From Nereocystis luetkeana (taxonomy: Eukaryota; Sar; Phaeophyceae; Laminariales; Laminariaceae): a stretch of 64,000 nucleotides of DNA. The notes beneath the pieces were generated by a model that saw only the letters and a list, made by a program, of their open reading frames with translations, had not been told where the DNA came from and searched no databases. Made by a program: the position numbers and the translations under genes. Of the stretch, positions 46,125 to 56,500 are shown one piece after another (position 1 is the stretch's first letter; every line of letters starts with the position of its first letter). Location: the NCBI GenBank assembly GCA_031213475.1, contig JARUPZ010000020.1, forward strand, positions 9,165,562-9,229,561, given 5' to 3'.

Positions 46125-46495
46125 GATAGATCTTGGTCTACAGCAGATCATCTGTTAATAACAGTTCCTCGCCTGTGCCGGTGTGAGACGTTGTGCAGGA
46201 ATCGTAGTTGCATAGTTTAGATCCAAGACAAGAAACACGTGCCACTATCACGGGGGACCACAGTAAGTAGGACCAAAAAATGTTGTTATTCAACAGTAAA
46301 AATAGGGACATATATAGGTTTTTGTTTGTACCATAGGTCCTATTTACTATGGTCCCCCGTAATATTATTATCGTTTTTTTATAGATCATCGTGCAGATTT
46401 TACGGGTCCCACCCGGCCACATGAGCTGAATCATACAGATCATACACTACAAGGAATAGATCATCTATCTGCCTTGAAATATATCAGATACCAGG
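46125..46495. repeat. GATC-rich repeat carrying a GGGGGACCATAG-family MITE
   Basis: The GATC-rich family (GATCATCTGTTAATAACAG, AGATCATCGTGCAGATTTTA) is split by a MITE at 46248-46362 with ends TCACGGGGGACCACAGTAAG and TTACTATGGTCCCCCGTAA. Confidence 0.82.
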
Positions 46496-46544
46496 TATCT
46501 ACTATTAATATGAATAAAATAGATAATGATGTGGGGATCACAAA

Positions 46545-46865
46545 TTCTGAGGTGTGGATGTTCAAATTCTCGGCAATAACGGTTGTCCGGAGGGCCGAGC
46601 GCATTTCTCCCCTCTCCCCTCCAAACGCAAACGCATCCATCCCCGTTCCTCTCGGACCAAGCCTCACACGTGAACAGACCACTGCTACAACTGGGCAGCG
46701 TTGGGCTGATCGTACGTACCACGTACGAGCATACATACTGTATGCAGCATTGTTTTTCACCAACTAACTGCAAAATGTTCAAATTCTCCGCAAAAAAAGC
46801 TGTACAGCGAGCCGAGGGCACTTCCCCGTCCCTCAACACTAAACACCACTCTGTCCTAAAATAGA
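46545..46865. repeat. Repeat pair around ATGTTCAAATTCTC
   Basis: ATGTTCAAATTCTCGGCAAT (46558) and ATGTTCAAATTCTCCGCAAA (46774) head two similar ~60-bp units. A third, divergent unit is at 47775-47835 (ATGCTCAAACTCTCCGCAAA). Confidence 0.65.
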
Positions 46866-46883
46866 ACCATCTCTTGAATAGTA

Positions 46884-47200
46884 ATATTCGAGGACCTTCA
46901 ACAATCTGGGAGAAGGGATCTTTAGGTTGGTAGGCTGTTCAGGTGTTTCGTTTCCTGTTGGGATCAAGGTACGGGCGAAGACCCAACCCAACCCCTGACT
47001 CTAACCCTAACCCTAACGCCAAACCGCAGCCACAACGGCCCAAAACTGCCCATAAACGCGGCTGCGCCGCGTTTGCATCGAACCAGGAAATTTCCCAGTT
47101 GCGGACGACGATTCCGAGGTGCAGACCACACCACGCATTTTCCAAGTCAAGAACATCCCTAAAGATCCCTTCTCCCAGATTGCTAAACCTACTCTAATAT
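46884..47200. mobile_element. Inverted-repeat (MITE-like) element
   Basis: AATCTGGGAGAAGGGATCTT near 46905 is the inverse of AAGATCCCTTCTCCCAGATT near 47160, and the similarity extends outwards (GAATATT / AATATTC). About 310 bp, with a non-palindromic centre that includes a few CCCTAA words. Confidence 0.7.
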
Positions 47201-48059
47201 TCAATCCAAACGCTGCTTACTTTTCCTGGGCATGGTCGTAATGTAATGCGTCCCAAATCCTGGCACCAAAGCCCCACGCACGAACGGACCACGAGAACCG
47301 ATACCGCCTTGCATTGGTCATACCCCCGCGGGCAAACATGTCAGGAGACAGGATGTTCCTCCGCCCTTGGCAAAACCCTAATGAACTGCTTCGTTTTAGG
47401 GTATAGAACACTCGGCCCTACTCTACACCCTTGCCAGCGCACGTTTTGCCTCGCTTGTCGTGCTTTCGTCCTTCAGATGATGACAAGGTGAAACGGTCAA
47501 GTTCTCAGCCAGGTAGTCTTTCTCTCCCTCTCTTTCTTGTCTTTCTTGCTCTCTCTCTCTCCCTCCCTTCCTCCTTTTGTCATCACTCCTGCTCGCGCCG
47601 CGTTGTGTTCACCTTGTGCGGCGTGCACGAGTACGTTTTGTCGATCACAAACAACGCTGTGTCGACGATATGCAACGTATACGTTGTGTTCATCACGTTC
47701 GATACACACGTTGCGGTGATCACGTACGACGCACCACGAGCACGTACGTTTAGAGCCTTTCCCACATCACGTCCAACATGCTCAAACTCTCCGCAAAAAA
47801 TACTGCCGCGAGGCGACGGTACCGTTCCGTCCCCCCAACGCAGAAAGTACCCCCCGCCATGAAACTCGACATACATAGTTCTACACAACCACACCCCGCG
47901 ATCCCATCCGGTGGCGCCACCCAAGTGCGCACGAAACCCGTCGAGCATCTATAGCTATTGTGGACCAGCAGTACCCGAAAATATATCCTTGACATGTGCA
48001 GGCCTAGTGTTGCAATTTCAACACAAAACTCGAGAAGACCGTGCTATATTGAAGCGAAA

Positions 48060-49700
48060 ACCCAGATACACACAACGGTCGCCCTCGAAGTCAACCCCGT
48101 AAGTTGCCCCGACTGACCAAGATAGCGCCAGAATAGGCTACTTCCACCAAGCAGCCCAAACTTTCGCCCGCCCTACAGAGCGCACACCTCTAGACCGAAA
48201 GGAACCATGGCGGGAAAAAAAAACGGAGGTGAAAACAAAAAAAAAAACGGCCTCGGAGTAAAAGTTAAGCCCGCGCTTTGCTCCAACTTACCCGAAATAG
48301 CGGCACCAAGAGAGCTCCTTCACCTAAGAAGTCCAAGGTTTGCCCTTATATTGAAGGCACGCTTCTAGATTGAGAGGAACCCCATCCGACTACACAATCG
48401 AGAGCAGAAAAAGCAGAAGTACAAAACAGCATTCGCCTTAGGAAAATAACGGTGTTTTGCTCCGACTGACCAAAATAGTGTCACTAAGAAAGCTCCCCCC
48501 ACTACGCAGCCACGACAAGGTTTTTATGTTGACCGCACAATTCCGGACTGAAAGAAACCCCACGACAAAATCCAGAGAAGAAAAACAACGAACGGCTATC
48601 GGAGTACAACAAAAAAAAACTGCCTTTGCTCCAACTCGCCCAAGCATCGCCACTGCGGAAGCTGCTCTCTTCACCAACAAGGCCAATCTTCGCCCTGCTG
48701 ACCGCACACCTCTCGACTGACTGAGAAGAAACCCCACCTGACGACACAACCATGGAAGAAAACCCAGTAGAAGGAACGAAAAAACAACCGCCCTAAAAAA
48801 AAAAAAAAAACGTGCTTTGCCCCAACTCGCCAAGATCGCGCCGCTAAGAGAGCTCCTTACGCTCAAGAAGCCAAAGCTTTGCCCTAATATTGACCGATTG
48901 ACCGCACGCTTCCTGGCCGAAGGGAGGCCCACCCAACGACACAATCATGGCACAAGAACCCGGAGAAAAAAAAAAACTACTACAACAACAACAACAACAA
49001 CAGCAACAACAACAACAAATCACTCTATTAATAACGAGAAAATAAAGCCCGCGCTTTGCTCAAAATTAGCTACGAAAAATATCAGCACTGCGGAAGATCC
49101 TTCCACTAAGATGCCTAAGCTTCGCCCTTACTATTCACCGCATACCTCCAGACGGAGAGGAACCCCACCCCGAGGACACAATCCTTGAAGAAAAAGAAAA
49201 CAGAGATGGATGTATAGCCCTAAACAACAATCGCTCTCGGAGTAACGCCTGTGCTTCGCTCCAATCGGTAAAAAAAAACGGTGTTACTGACAACAGCCGA
49301 GCTAATATGCCTTCTAGAGGCGGTGGCTTATTCTCTTGAGCCCCTCGCGCAAGAAGCTTCAACAAATCTCATCACCCGAACACACGAAACCTTCGAAGCA
49401 GTTTGTAGGCGCGCAACCCCCGAACTAACAATTAATTGTATGCGCGGCATACAGTGGATCCCAAAACAAACAGAATGCTACATTTATCGTACTGACCGGC
49501 AGTTGCTTGACTGAGGAGCTAAACCGCGGTCAGAAAACATCAAGTCGACGAAAAATGGTACCCAGGCGGCGGCACAGCCCAAGAAAAGTTTCCCCTCCAT
49601 CCACGGGCCCAAAAAAAACTTCGTTTCTCCCTACGTCGGCCACAAACCTCCAGCCTGGAAGGAACCAACCCCATACCAGCCCACACAACAAAATATTTCC
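48060..49700. repeat. ~170-200-bp satellite-like tandem array
   Basis: Successive units begin with GCTTTGCTCCAACT-like words near 48100, 48275, 48455, 48625, 48815, 49050 and 49250, and a divergent one covers 49480-49700. Each unit continues with AAGAGAGCTCCTT, CAAGAAGCC, CTTCGCCCT, GACCGCACACCTC, GAGAGGAACCCCA and CGACACAATCATGG, then an A-rich tail (poly-A or CAA expansions). Units differ by roughly 15-30%, so the array is old. Confidence 0.85.
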
Positions 49701-49829
49701 ATGACTCAAATCATGTGATGCGCGGGAACCTTAACCCGGAGAATACTTCACACCGACAAAAAGCTGCCCTGCGAAACGAGTGTGGCAAGCGCGCGGGTAA
49801 CGTCCGCGCACATTCGTCAACCGTTCCTT

Positions 49830-49932
49830 GACCCCTTTCGGACCCCAGTCCCGTGTTAGGGACGAACTACTTAGAATTTGACTGGCTTGTCCCCAACACG
49901 GGACTGCGGTACTAACAGTTCTAAAGGGGGCA
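49830..49932. mobile_element. CAGTCCCGTTTT-family MITE
   Basis: Arms GACCCCTTTCGGACCCCAGT and ACGGGACTGCGGTACTAACA, with the right end extended by a few bases. Confidence 0.85.
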
Positions 49933-50511
49933 AGCCTCGCCGACACGACACCCACAAAACACCTGCCCGAAAACAGGACGACTAAAACATGCTAACAGCT
50001 CAACGCATCTGTTGGCGCCGGGAAAAGGATGGCTAACTTACGTTAACAGCTCGGGCTCTCAGCATCAAGCGCACGCGGCAGCCGCCCCCACGGGGAAGAG
50101 TTTCCTACTTGAGCAGGCGCGGCAGTCTAAGGAGGGGAGTTCTATCTGAACTGGCGCACTAGTCGAACAAGCCAAGAGAGGTGGGTGGGTGGGTGGGTGG
50201 GGGGGGGGGGGGGAGACCGACAGAAACCAAAACTTCACACAGGGTAGGGGTGCTACGGTCCTGCGAGCTGGGGAATCCAAGCATTGCTATATTGCATATA
50301 CATCAGCTATCAGCTACCATACCTCGACCTCTGGAGTCCTCTTTGCTTTTGAGATAACAACTTTATAGTGTCACCTCCACGTTTTTCACATCGTTCCCAT
50401 CACTTCCCACCCACACACCACGAAAAAAAAACACTAAAACAGTACAACTTCAAAACCCCAAAACAACTCCGATAGCAAAGGGCAGCGCAGTGCGACCCCC
50501 CGTCCCGGCGA
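49933..50511. other. No gene seen
   Basis: Unique-looking DNA with a GTGG/poly-G tract at 50179-50214 and A-runs near 50425. No exon can be supported. Confidence 0.4.
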
Positions 50512-50640
50512 AGTCGGGAACGCACTCACGAACAAACCTGGGGACGAACTCTGCAACGAAACTCGGGAACGATCTCGGGAATAATTTCGAGAAAAGGCTC
50601 GGCAACGAACTCGCGAACAGACTCGGGAACGATCTCCGTC
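50512..50640. repeat. 12-bp repeat (CTCGGGAACGAT)
   Basis: About ten degenerate 12-bp units such as CTCGGGAACGATCTCGGGAA. Being a multiple of three, it reads as repeated GNDLGN/LGNELAN peptides in one frame; no splice-bounded gene context supports translation. Confidence 0.75.
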
Positions 50641-50969
50641 CGACCAGAACCGCTTTTCCGGATTTAATGAAAAAAAAACAAAAAAAACACGGGAGGGTGG
50701 AGATAAGGCTGACCCGCAACAAAACAGGTTCTGATGAAAATGAAGCCGAAATGCACGTCAAACCGAAATAGCCCTCGCCGCAAACGCTGCCTGCGTACGG
50801 TAGCACCAATCCTGATGTGTTTGCCCAAAAAATCAGACGCTGAAGACGAAACAAAGATACACGTTAGAACAGACTACATTTCCCGACCCACCCACTCTCT
50901 TCAAAATCCGGCAAACGTTGAGAAGCTGCGCTGCACTGCATGCACCCTTCCAAGGGTGAGCATAGTGGG

Positions 50970-51360
50970 GGTACCGAGTACTCGGAGGTACTCGGGCACC
51001 AAACCTGGTGGTTTTGGTCATACTCGGGTACATACCCGGGTTTTTTTCCCCTCCCAGACTACATATGTACCTCACCAATTTTCCGTCATACTCGGGTATA
51101 TAACTTGCGACCCCCAGAGATATACCCTACCAATATTTCGGTCATACTCGGTTATGGTTTCCCCTATAGTATATACTCTACTGATGTTTTGACCATACTC
51201 GGGTATATACCCAGGCATCCCCAGAGTGCCTTATTGTATCCTGCTAACGTTTCGGCCAAACTCGGGTATTTATCCGGGGACCCCCAAGAGTGTATTTCAC
51301 CTCGCTAATGTTCTGGCCATACTCGGGTATGTATCCTAATACCCTCAAAATACACTATAC
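50970..51360. repeat. CTCGGGTAT tandem repeat, period about 50-60 bp
   Basis: Seven imperfect units with CATACTCGGGTATATAACTT, CCCCAGAG and ACCTCGCTAATGTT. It shares the CGGGTA(C/T) and CCCCAGAGxATATACCCTACC words with the 40-bp array at 195-388 and is probably related. Confidence 0.8.
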
Positions 51361-51419
51361 CCTCCTGAAAAGACCCTTGCACCCTTTGCCTTCGAGAAAG
51401 GCCAGCTGCCTCGGGATCA

Positions 51420-51707
51420 CGTCGACTGCACAGCACGATAATCACCACCCCACGAACGTGGTCGGGCACCATCGGAGCAAAAAGCCAGGGCGAGCGAAAC
51501 GGTCGGCCGGGGGTGGGGGAGTCGATTAGCACGGCGGAGGGGCGAAACGGAAGCGAGCAGCAGGGCAACCAAAACAATGTAAAACGTGTGGGTTACGCAC
51601 GGGTGGCGGACCTGCCACAAGCGCGGCGCTACCGGCAGCACACGTGGCACAGTAGTAGCGTACGCAGCGACACCTCTCGCCCAACGCAAGGTCCCGGCCC
51701 TGATCAC

Positions 51708-51738
<31 letters not shown>

Positions 51739-52330
51739 TCCTACAACAGGCCAACGCCGTCTCCCGAGGACGCAGCTCTACCGTGTGGCACTTATAAATA
51801 CACGCAATTACACCCGCACCAGCACACTCTCCCAAGCACACTCCCGACACCACCGCCACCATTACCACCATTACCATCACCATCACGACATCTCCTCATC
51901 ACCGGCAGCTGCACCACCGACTCCCACAAGAGCTTTTCCCCACCTCCTGAGGACGAAGTACAACAGGGGTATTCATTCGCAGCAACAGCACCAACGGCAC
52001 ACTCCCAAGCAAACTCACGACCCAGATCACCACTACCACCACCACCACCACCACCACCGCCGCGGCTCACACTCTCCTCGGCTAACTCCACCGCACCTGA
52101 TATCATACCCCAGTGGGCCGGGGGGGGGGGGGGGGGGTCAGGGCGGGCCAATATACTCACGCCACCCGTATGTTACCACGGTACCGCTGTGCTCTATGCT
52201 CTACAACGGAGGAAAAATTGACCAAACACGACACAGCGTGTGGAAAAAAATAAATGAAAGAGTGTAATTTGTTAACCCTACGACTACTGAGAAACCATCC
52301 TACACTAATTCCAAGTAGTCCTCCCCCCCC
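51420..52330. other. Low-complexity CAC/CCA-rich interval
   Basis: CAC runs at 51709-51735, CCACCATTACC repeats near 51850-51890, CCACCACCACC near 52031-52060 and a G tract at 52121-52138. Open frames on both strands are compositional (poly-His, poly-Pro). The minus strand of 51420-51560 is GC-rich and open (PMVPDHVRGVVIIVLCSRRD) but has no splice-supported exon. Confidence 0.5.
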
Positions 52331-52480
52331 CCCAAAAAAAAAAAAAAAAAAAAAAACGGTGCAAAAGAGCGGCTTGTATTAATAGTAGAGTTCCATAGAG
52401 CGGTTAAGCTACGTCTAAACTTTATTTATTCCCAAAAAAAAGCAAGAAAACCTTTCAAATCTACTGAGCGTAAGGTGTGC

Positions 52481-52578
52481 TTAACCCTTTTAGGACCGCA
52501 GTCCCGTTTTGGGGACAAATTACTAGGAATTTAAGTGGTTTGTCCTCAAAACGGGACCGCGGTTCTAAAGGGGTTACG
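52481..52578. mobile_element. CAGTCCCGTTTT-family MITE
   Basis: TTAACCCTTTTAGGACCGCA and CAAAACGGGACCGCGGTTCT arms; well preserved. Confidence 0.92.
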
Positions 52579-52648
52579 TATTCATGCTGACACAGAGCGG
52601 TCCTCCTATTGACGGGCATATATACTACCACAGTAGATTTTCTACCCT

Positions 52649-52745
52649 TGAACCCTTTTAGGACCCCAGTTCCGTTTAGGGGACATATCACTTGGAACTA
52701 GACTGGTTTTTCCCCGAGTCGGGACCGCGTTACTAAATGGATGAA
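52649..52745. mobile_element. CAGTCCCGTTTT-family MITE, diverged
   Basis: Arms GAACCCTTTTAGGACCCCAG and GTCGGGACCGCGTTACTAAA. It directly adjoins the nested pair at 52752-52950. Confidence 0.8.
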
Positions 52746-52751
52746 GGGCGA

Positions 52752-52950
52752 AAACTGCAGTCCCGCTTTGGGCACAAGCTACTCAAAAGTACCGCAGAGT
52801 CCCGTTTCGGGGACACGTACTTTTTAGTACTGCAGCCCGGTTTTGGGGGCCAAGCCCTTGGAATTAGAGTGGGTTGTTCCCAAATCGGGACTGCAGCCCT
52901 GCAGGATTCAAGTACTTTCGTCCCCGAAACGGGACTCTGCGGTACTATGT
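52752..52950. mobile_element. Nested CAGTCCCGTTTT-family MITEs
   Basis: An outer palindrome (ACCGCAGAGTCCCGTTTCGG ... CCGAAACGGGACTCTGCGGT) encloses an inner one (GTACTGCAGCCCGGTTTTGG ... CCAAATCGGGACTGCAGCCC). One copy inserted into another. Confidence 0.8.
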
Positions 52951-53102
52951 AAAAGTGTTGTTGACCCATCCGCCGGAGGACGGAACAAACAAAACAAAAA
53001 AAAGTGCCACGCGGTACGAGTATTTTTACTACTGTACATACAACAGGCCCACTCACAATTTTCATCAAAGGTCGGAGGTTGAGTGAGAGGGTGCGGATAA
53101 CC

Positions 53103-53200
53103 TTAACCCTTCTAGGACCGCAGTCCCGTTTTGCGGACAAACCACTCAAATTTCAAGTAGTTTGTCCCCAAAACGGGACTGCGGTTCTAAAAGGGTTGAG
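53103..53200. mobile_element. CAGTCCCGTTTT-family MITE
   Basis: TAACCCTTCTAGGACCGCAG and CAAAACGGGACTGCGGTTCT. It lies just beyond the 3' end of the GT92 gene. Confidence 0.92.
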
Positions 53201-53368
53201 GGAGGGGCCAACACCATATCACCACCAGGGAACATAGACAGTGATCGGAACCAAACATGGTGTGCAAACGTAGAGAAATACCTGTTTTTTGGGTGTATCC
53301 TGAGTTCTGATTACAACATTAGCCCACCCGGAAAAGGTGGTCTATCCCTATTTACCATGTAGTACGGG

Positions 53369-53545
53369 TCAACTCACCACATTTTTGACCTGGCGGGGCC
53401 TGCCTGTGTCGAGATCCAACCCCCCGATCACCCGGGCCAAGATCTCCCGCGTCGCGCACGCCCAGTGCGTGATAGCATCAGACGTCACGACGTTTATGTC
53501 GCGATCTCCAAGGTATTTTTCCACCTTGTCGATGCTGTGGTTTTC
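53369..53545 (-). CDS. GT92 last exon
   Basis: After CCTATCCCAG the frame ENHSIDKVEKYLGDRDINVV, TSDAITHWACATREILARVI runs to TGA at 53371-53369. A strong donor-like GTG|GTGAGT lies six bases before the stop, so a further 3' exon cannot be excluded. Confidence 0.8.
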   Translation of the reverse strand, partial: ENHSIDKVEKYLGDRDINVVTSDAITHWACATREILARVIGGLDLDTGRPRQVKNVVS

Positions 53546-56500
53546 CTGGGATAGGATGGGAGGGGGGAAGGCGGAGGGGGTACTCATATCATGCATGGCC
53601 GTAGTCGTGTGGCAATGGACCCTCGCACCACCACAACGCAAGGACAGAGGAGCGCGTGGGGTTTCCAGTGAGGGAGAGGGAGGGCACCGCGGGCGTTTGT
53701 GGCGGGCGGAAAAGGGCCGGGGGGAGCGAAGCGGGCTTACGCGGGGTCAGTAGAGATTGGTACTGGTATTACGCTTCACGAACGAATGCGAGCTTCGAAT
53801 TTTCAAGGCTCCGACAAGACGGGAGGGGACCGCTTTCGAGATGCCTGAAACCACCGACACACCGACCGAACGACCGACCTACCTACTGTACCTACCTACC
53901 TACCAACCGACCTACCTACCTACCTACCTACCGACCTACCTACCTACCTATCTACCTATCTACCGACCGGGATCTACCAACGCGCACACGGCAGTTACAA
54001 AACATCCTGCTCGCGCGAGTTCCTAGCGCTAGCTATAACTATAGTGTATGCACAGAGATAAAACAACAGAGTAAGAAGTGTCGGGTGCAGCCTCACCCTT
54101 CTGTGAGCGCGCATCATACATACGCTATACGCCTTGTACTGCATACAACTCCTTACATCGATGGGATTCCCCGACACCACAAAAAAAAAAGCATCACCCC
54201 CCGAACGTACAGTAGACACACTAAAGACCACAATCCCCCTACCTATAACCAGCTACGGTACTACCGTATAACACAACACGCTATCACACTGGGTGATAAG
54301 ATAACACACCCCCTGGGACGAATTTGAGACCCGGTTTCCTCCAAAACATGCCTTAAGAGGCACACAGAACGAAAATGGTGGCTTTGGGAAGATTTCGTCG
54401 AGAAGGTTGCACAGACGCACCGCTCGGCGGTATTCAGTACGCCCTCCCCGCGGTCGAAAAAACCCAGCTTTGAAAGTCGTCGGAGGAGGAGGGGGTGATA
54501 CCTTACCACCCGGGTGATAGTGTTATACGGCAGCAGCCAAGCCACTTTTTGGTACCTACCTGCCAGTAACGCCTCGTCTTGTCCACGAAGTCTCCCGTAC
54601 TGCCGAGGTAGTGGTTGATGCGAAGCTCCTCGATGGACACCTTGTCACACTTGCACTCTTCTTTGTTCACGCCGTGCATGCTGGGCAACCGAGTCTTGAC
54701 CGCATCGATCTCCGGGTCGGAGGGGTTCAAGTTGAGCACCACCTAGACAAGGAGAGTCGAGGAAAAAACGGGAGGGGGGGGGGGTGGAGGGGGACACGAT
54801 TGTCGGTTTTCCGGCTTCAGGGAATTACCTCTCTTTTTGTTGTTGTGGAGTTTGCACTGGTGTTCGCGCCCTCCTCCTCCTGGTAGGGTTTTGACAAGAC
54901 CCCAATTGTCGGTTTTTGAGTCGCTATACCCGTCAGGGTCAAAATCCTTTTACTATTACGGGGGGCCATAGTAAGTAGGACCAAATGTTGCTAGTAAAAA
55001 TGGGGAAGTATGTAGGTTTATGTGTGTACCGTAGGTCCTATTTACTGTGTTCCCCCGTATTACTGCGCTGTGTGCTTCGAAATAAATATGACTCCAATTA
55101 CCAAGTATTTTGTCCTCACAACGGGAGGGACGCGAGCAAAAAAGGGCTGAAGTCTTCTGGCGATAAAAATGTCACCGAAGGCACAAACAAGCCGTAGTGG
55201 GGAGGGGGGGGCTGCTATGTGTCCCCCGGTTTGAGTTACGCCTACTTATAGGAAGATAGAAAAGAAGGGCGAGGGTGATGAATGGGAACAAAAACAAATG
55301 AAGAAAACAAAACGGGAGTGCGGCCGTAGAGGGCCCCAGAAGCCCCGTCAGCTACATACTACGGGGACCCATAGTAAAAGGGACCTATGGTACACACAAA
55401 AGCCTATATATTTACCTTTTTTTACTCAAATATTTGGTCCTATTTACTATGGTTCCCCGTAATAGGATTTTTTTTCGTACCAAAAAACCCCTCCCCGACA
55501 TTTTTTTTTCTTTGGCGGTCACCATGGTTGGCGGTCGAACTTGATATTTTGTGCGGGGTGGATAACCTCAACTCCGCACAAGGGGAAAGCATTATCGTAT
55601 CGCGTAGTGTGTACCTGGTATACTTGTAACGCACCCACGAGGCAGTTACACCGTACACCCTTTGCTGTCTCTGGATTGTGGTCACACCAAAAAAACGAAC
55701 CAACTCTCTCGACGCTGTCATCCATATGCAAGAAAAAGCCCGCACAAGGTGCCAAATTATTCGGCTCAGAAGCGGTTCTTACAGGATGCAGTTCATCCTT
55801 CACGCGCGCAGACACCGAGGCCCCGAGCCCCTCAGCGCCCCGCCGCGCAAGGCTCGTCGATGGAGATCGAGCGCCTAGTACAACAGACCACCAAGCGGAG
55901 CGTGTGTCTCGGCAGGGGCCCCATGATGACGACGTCGATCGCGCGCCTTGCACAACACGCCCGCACGAGAAGCCAGGGCTACGCGCTGGCTTCGCGCTTG
56001 GTGAGAGCAATGCCTGCCCGGTCGGCGAACACCCGACGCGCTCCGTCTCGGCATTGTAGGGATGCTAGGGGCCTACGGTCAGACGACGACGGCCAAGAAT
56101 GAGATCGAGTACATCCCTTCCCCCTCACAGCAGTGGCTTTTCCCCTCCCGTCTCTCACCTTTGGGAGGCGGTTCTCTGTTGAAGACTCGACGGGCGCGTG
56201 CATCAGGAAGTTCTCCAGCGTCAGACCGCGAGGAGTTTCCCGGTAGCCTGCGCTGCCATACTGGACGCGTTTCGCCTAAAAAAGACCACAAAAAAAAAAA
56301 AACAAGAGGGGAGAAAAAAAAAATCACGTACCAGTTGCGCACGAGTACACTGCCTACAACGACAACGACAACGACAACCACAACCGCAAAAAAAAAAACA
56401 AAGACCGGGCATCAATCAGGCACTGTAGTGTTCATATCAAACCAGAAAAAAAAACACGTAAAAAAACACACACAGCACGAGTAGTGCTTACGACTTGGCC

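Noticed and set aside
46990..47020. Telomere-like CTAACCCTAACCCTAACG
   Set aside because: Only about three CCCTAA units, inside an inverted-repeat element. Too short for an interstitial telomere claim.
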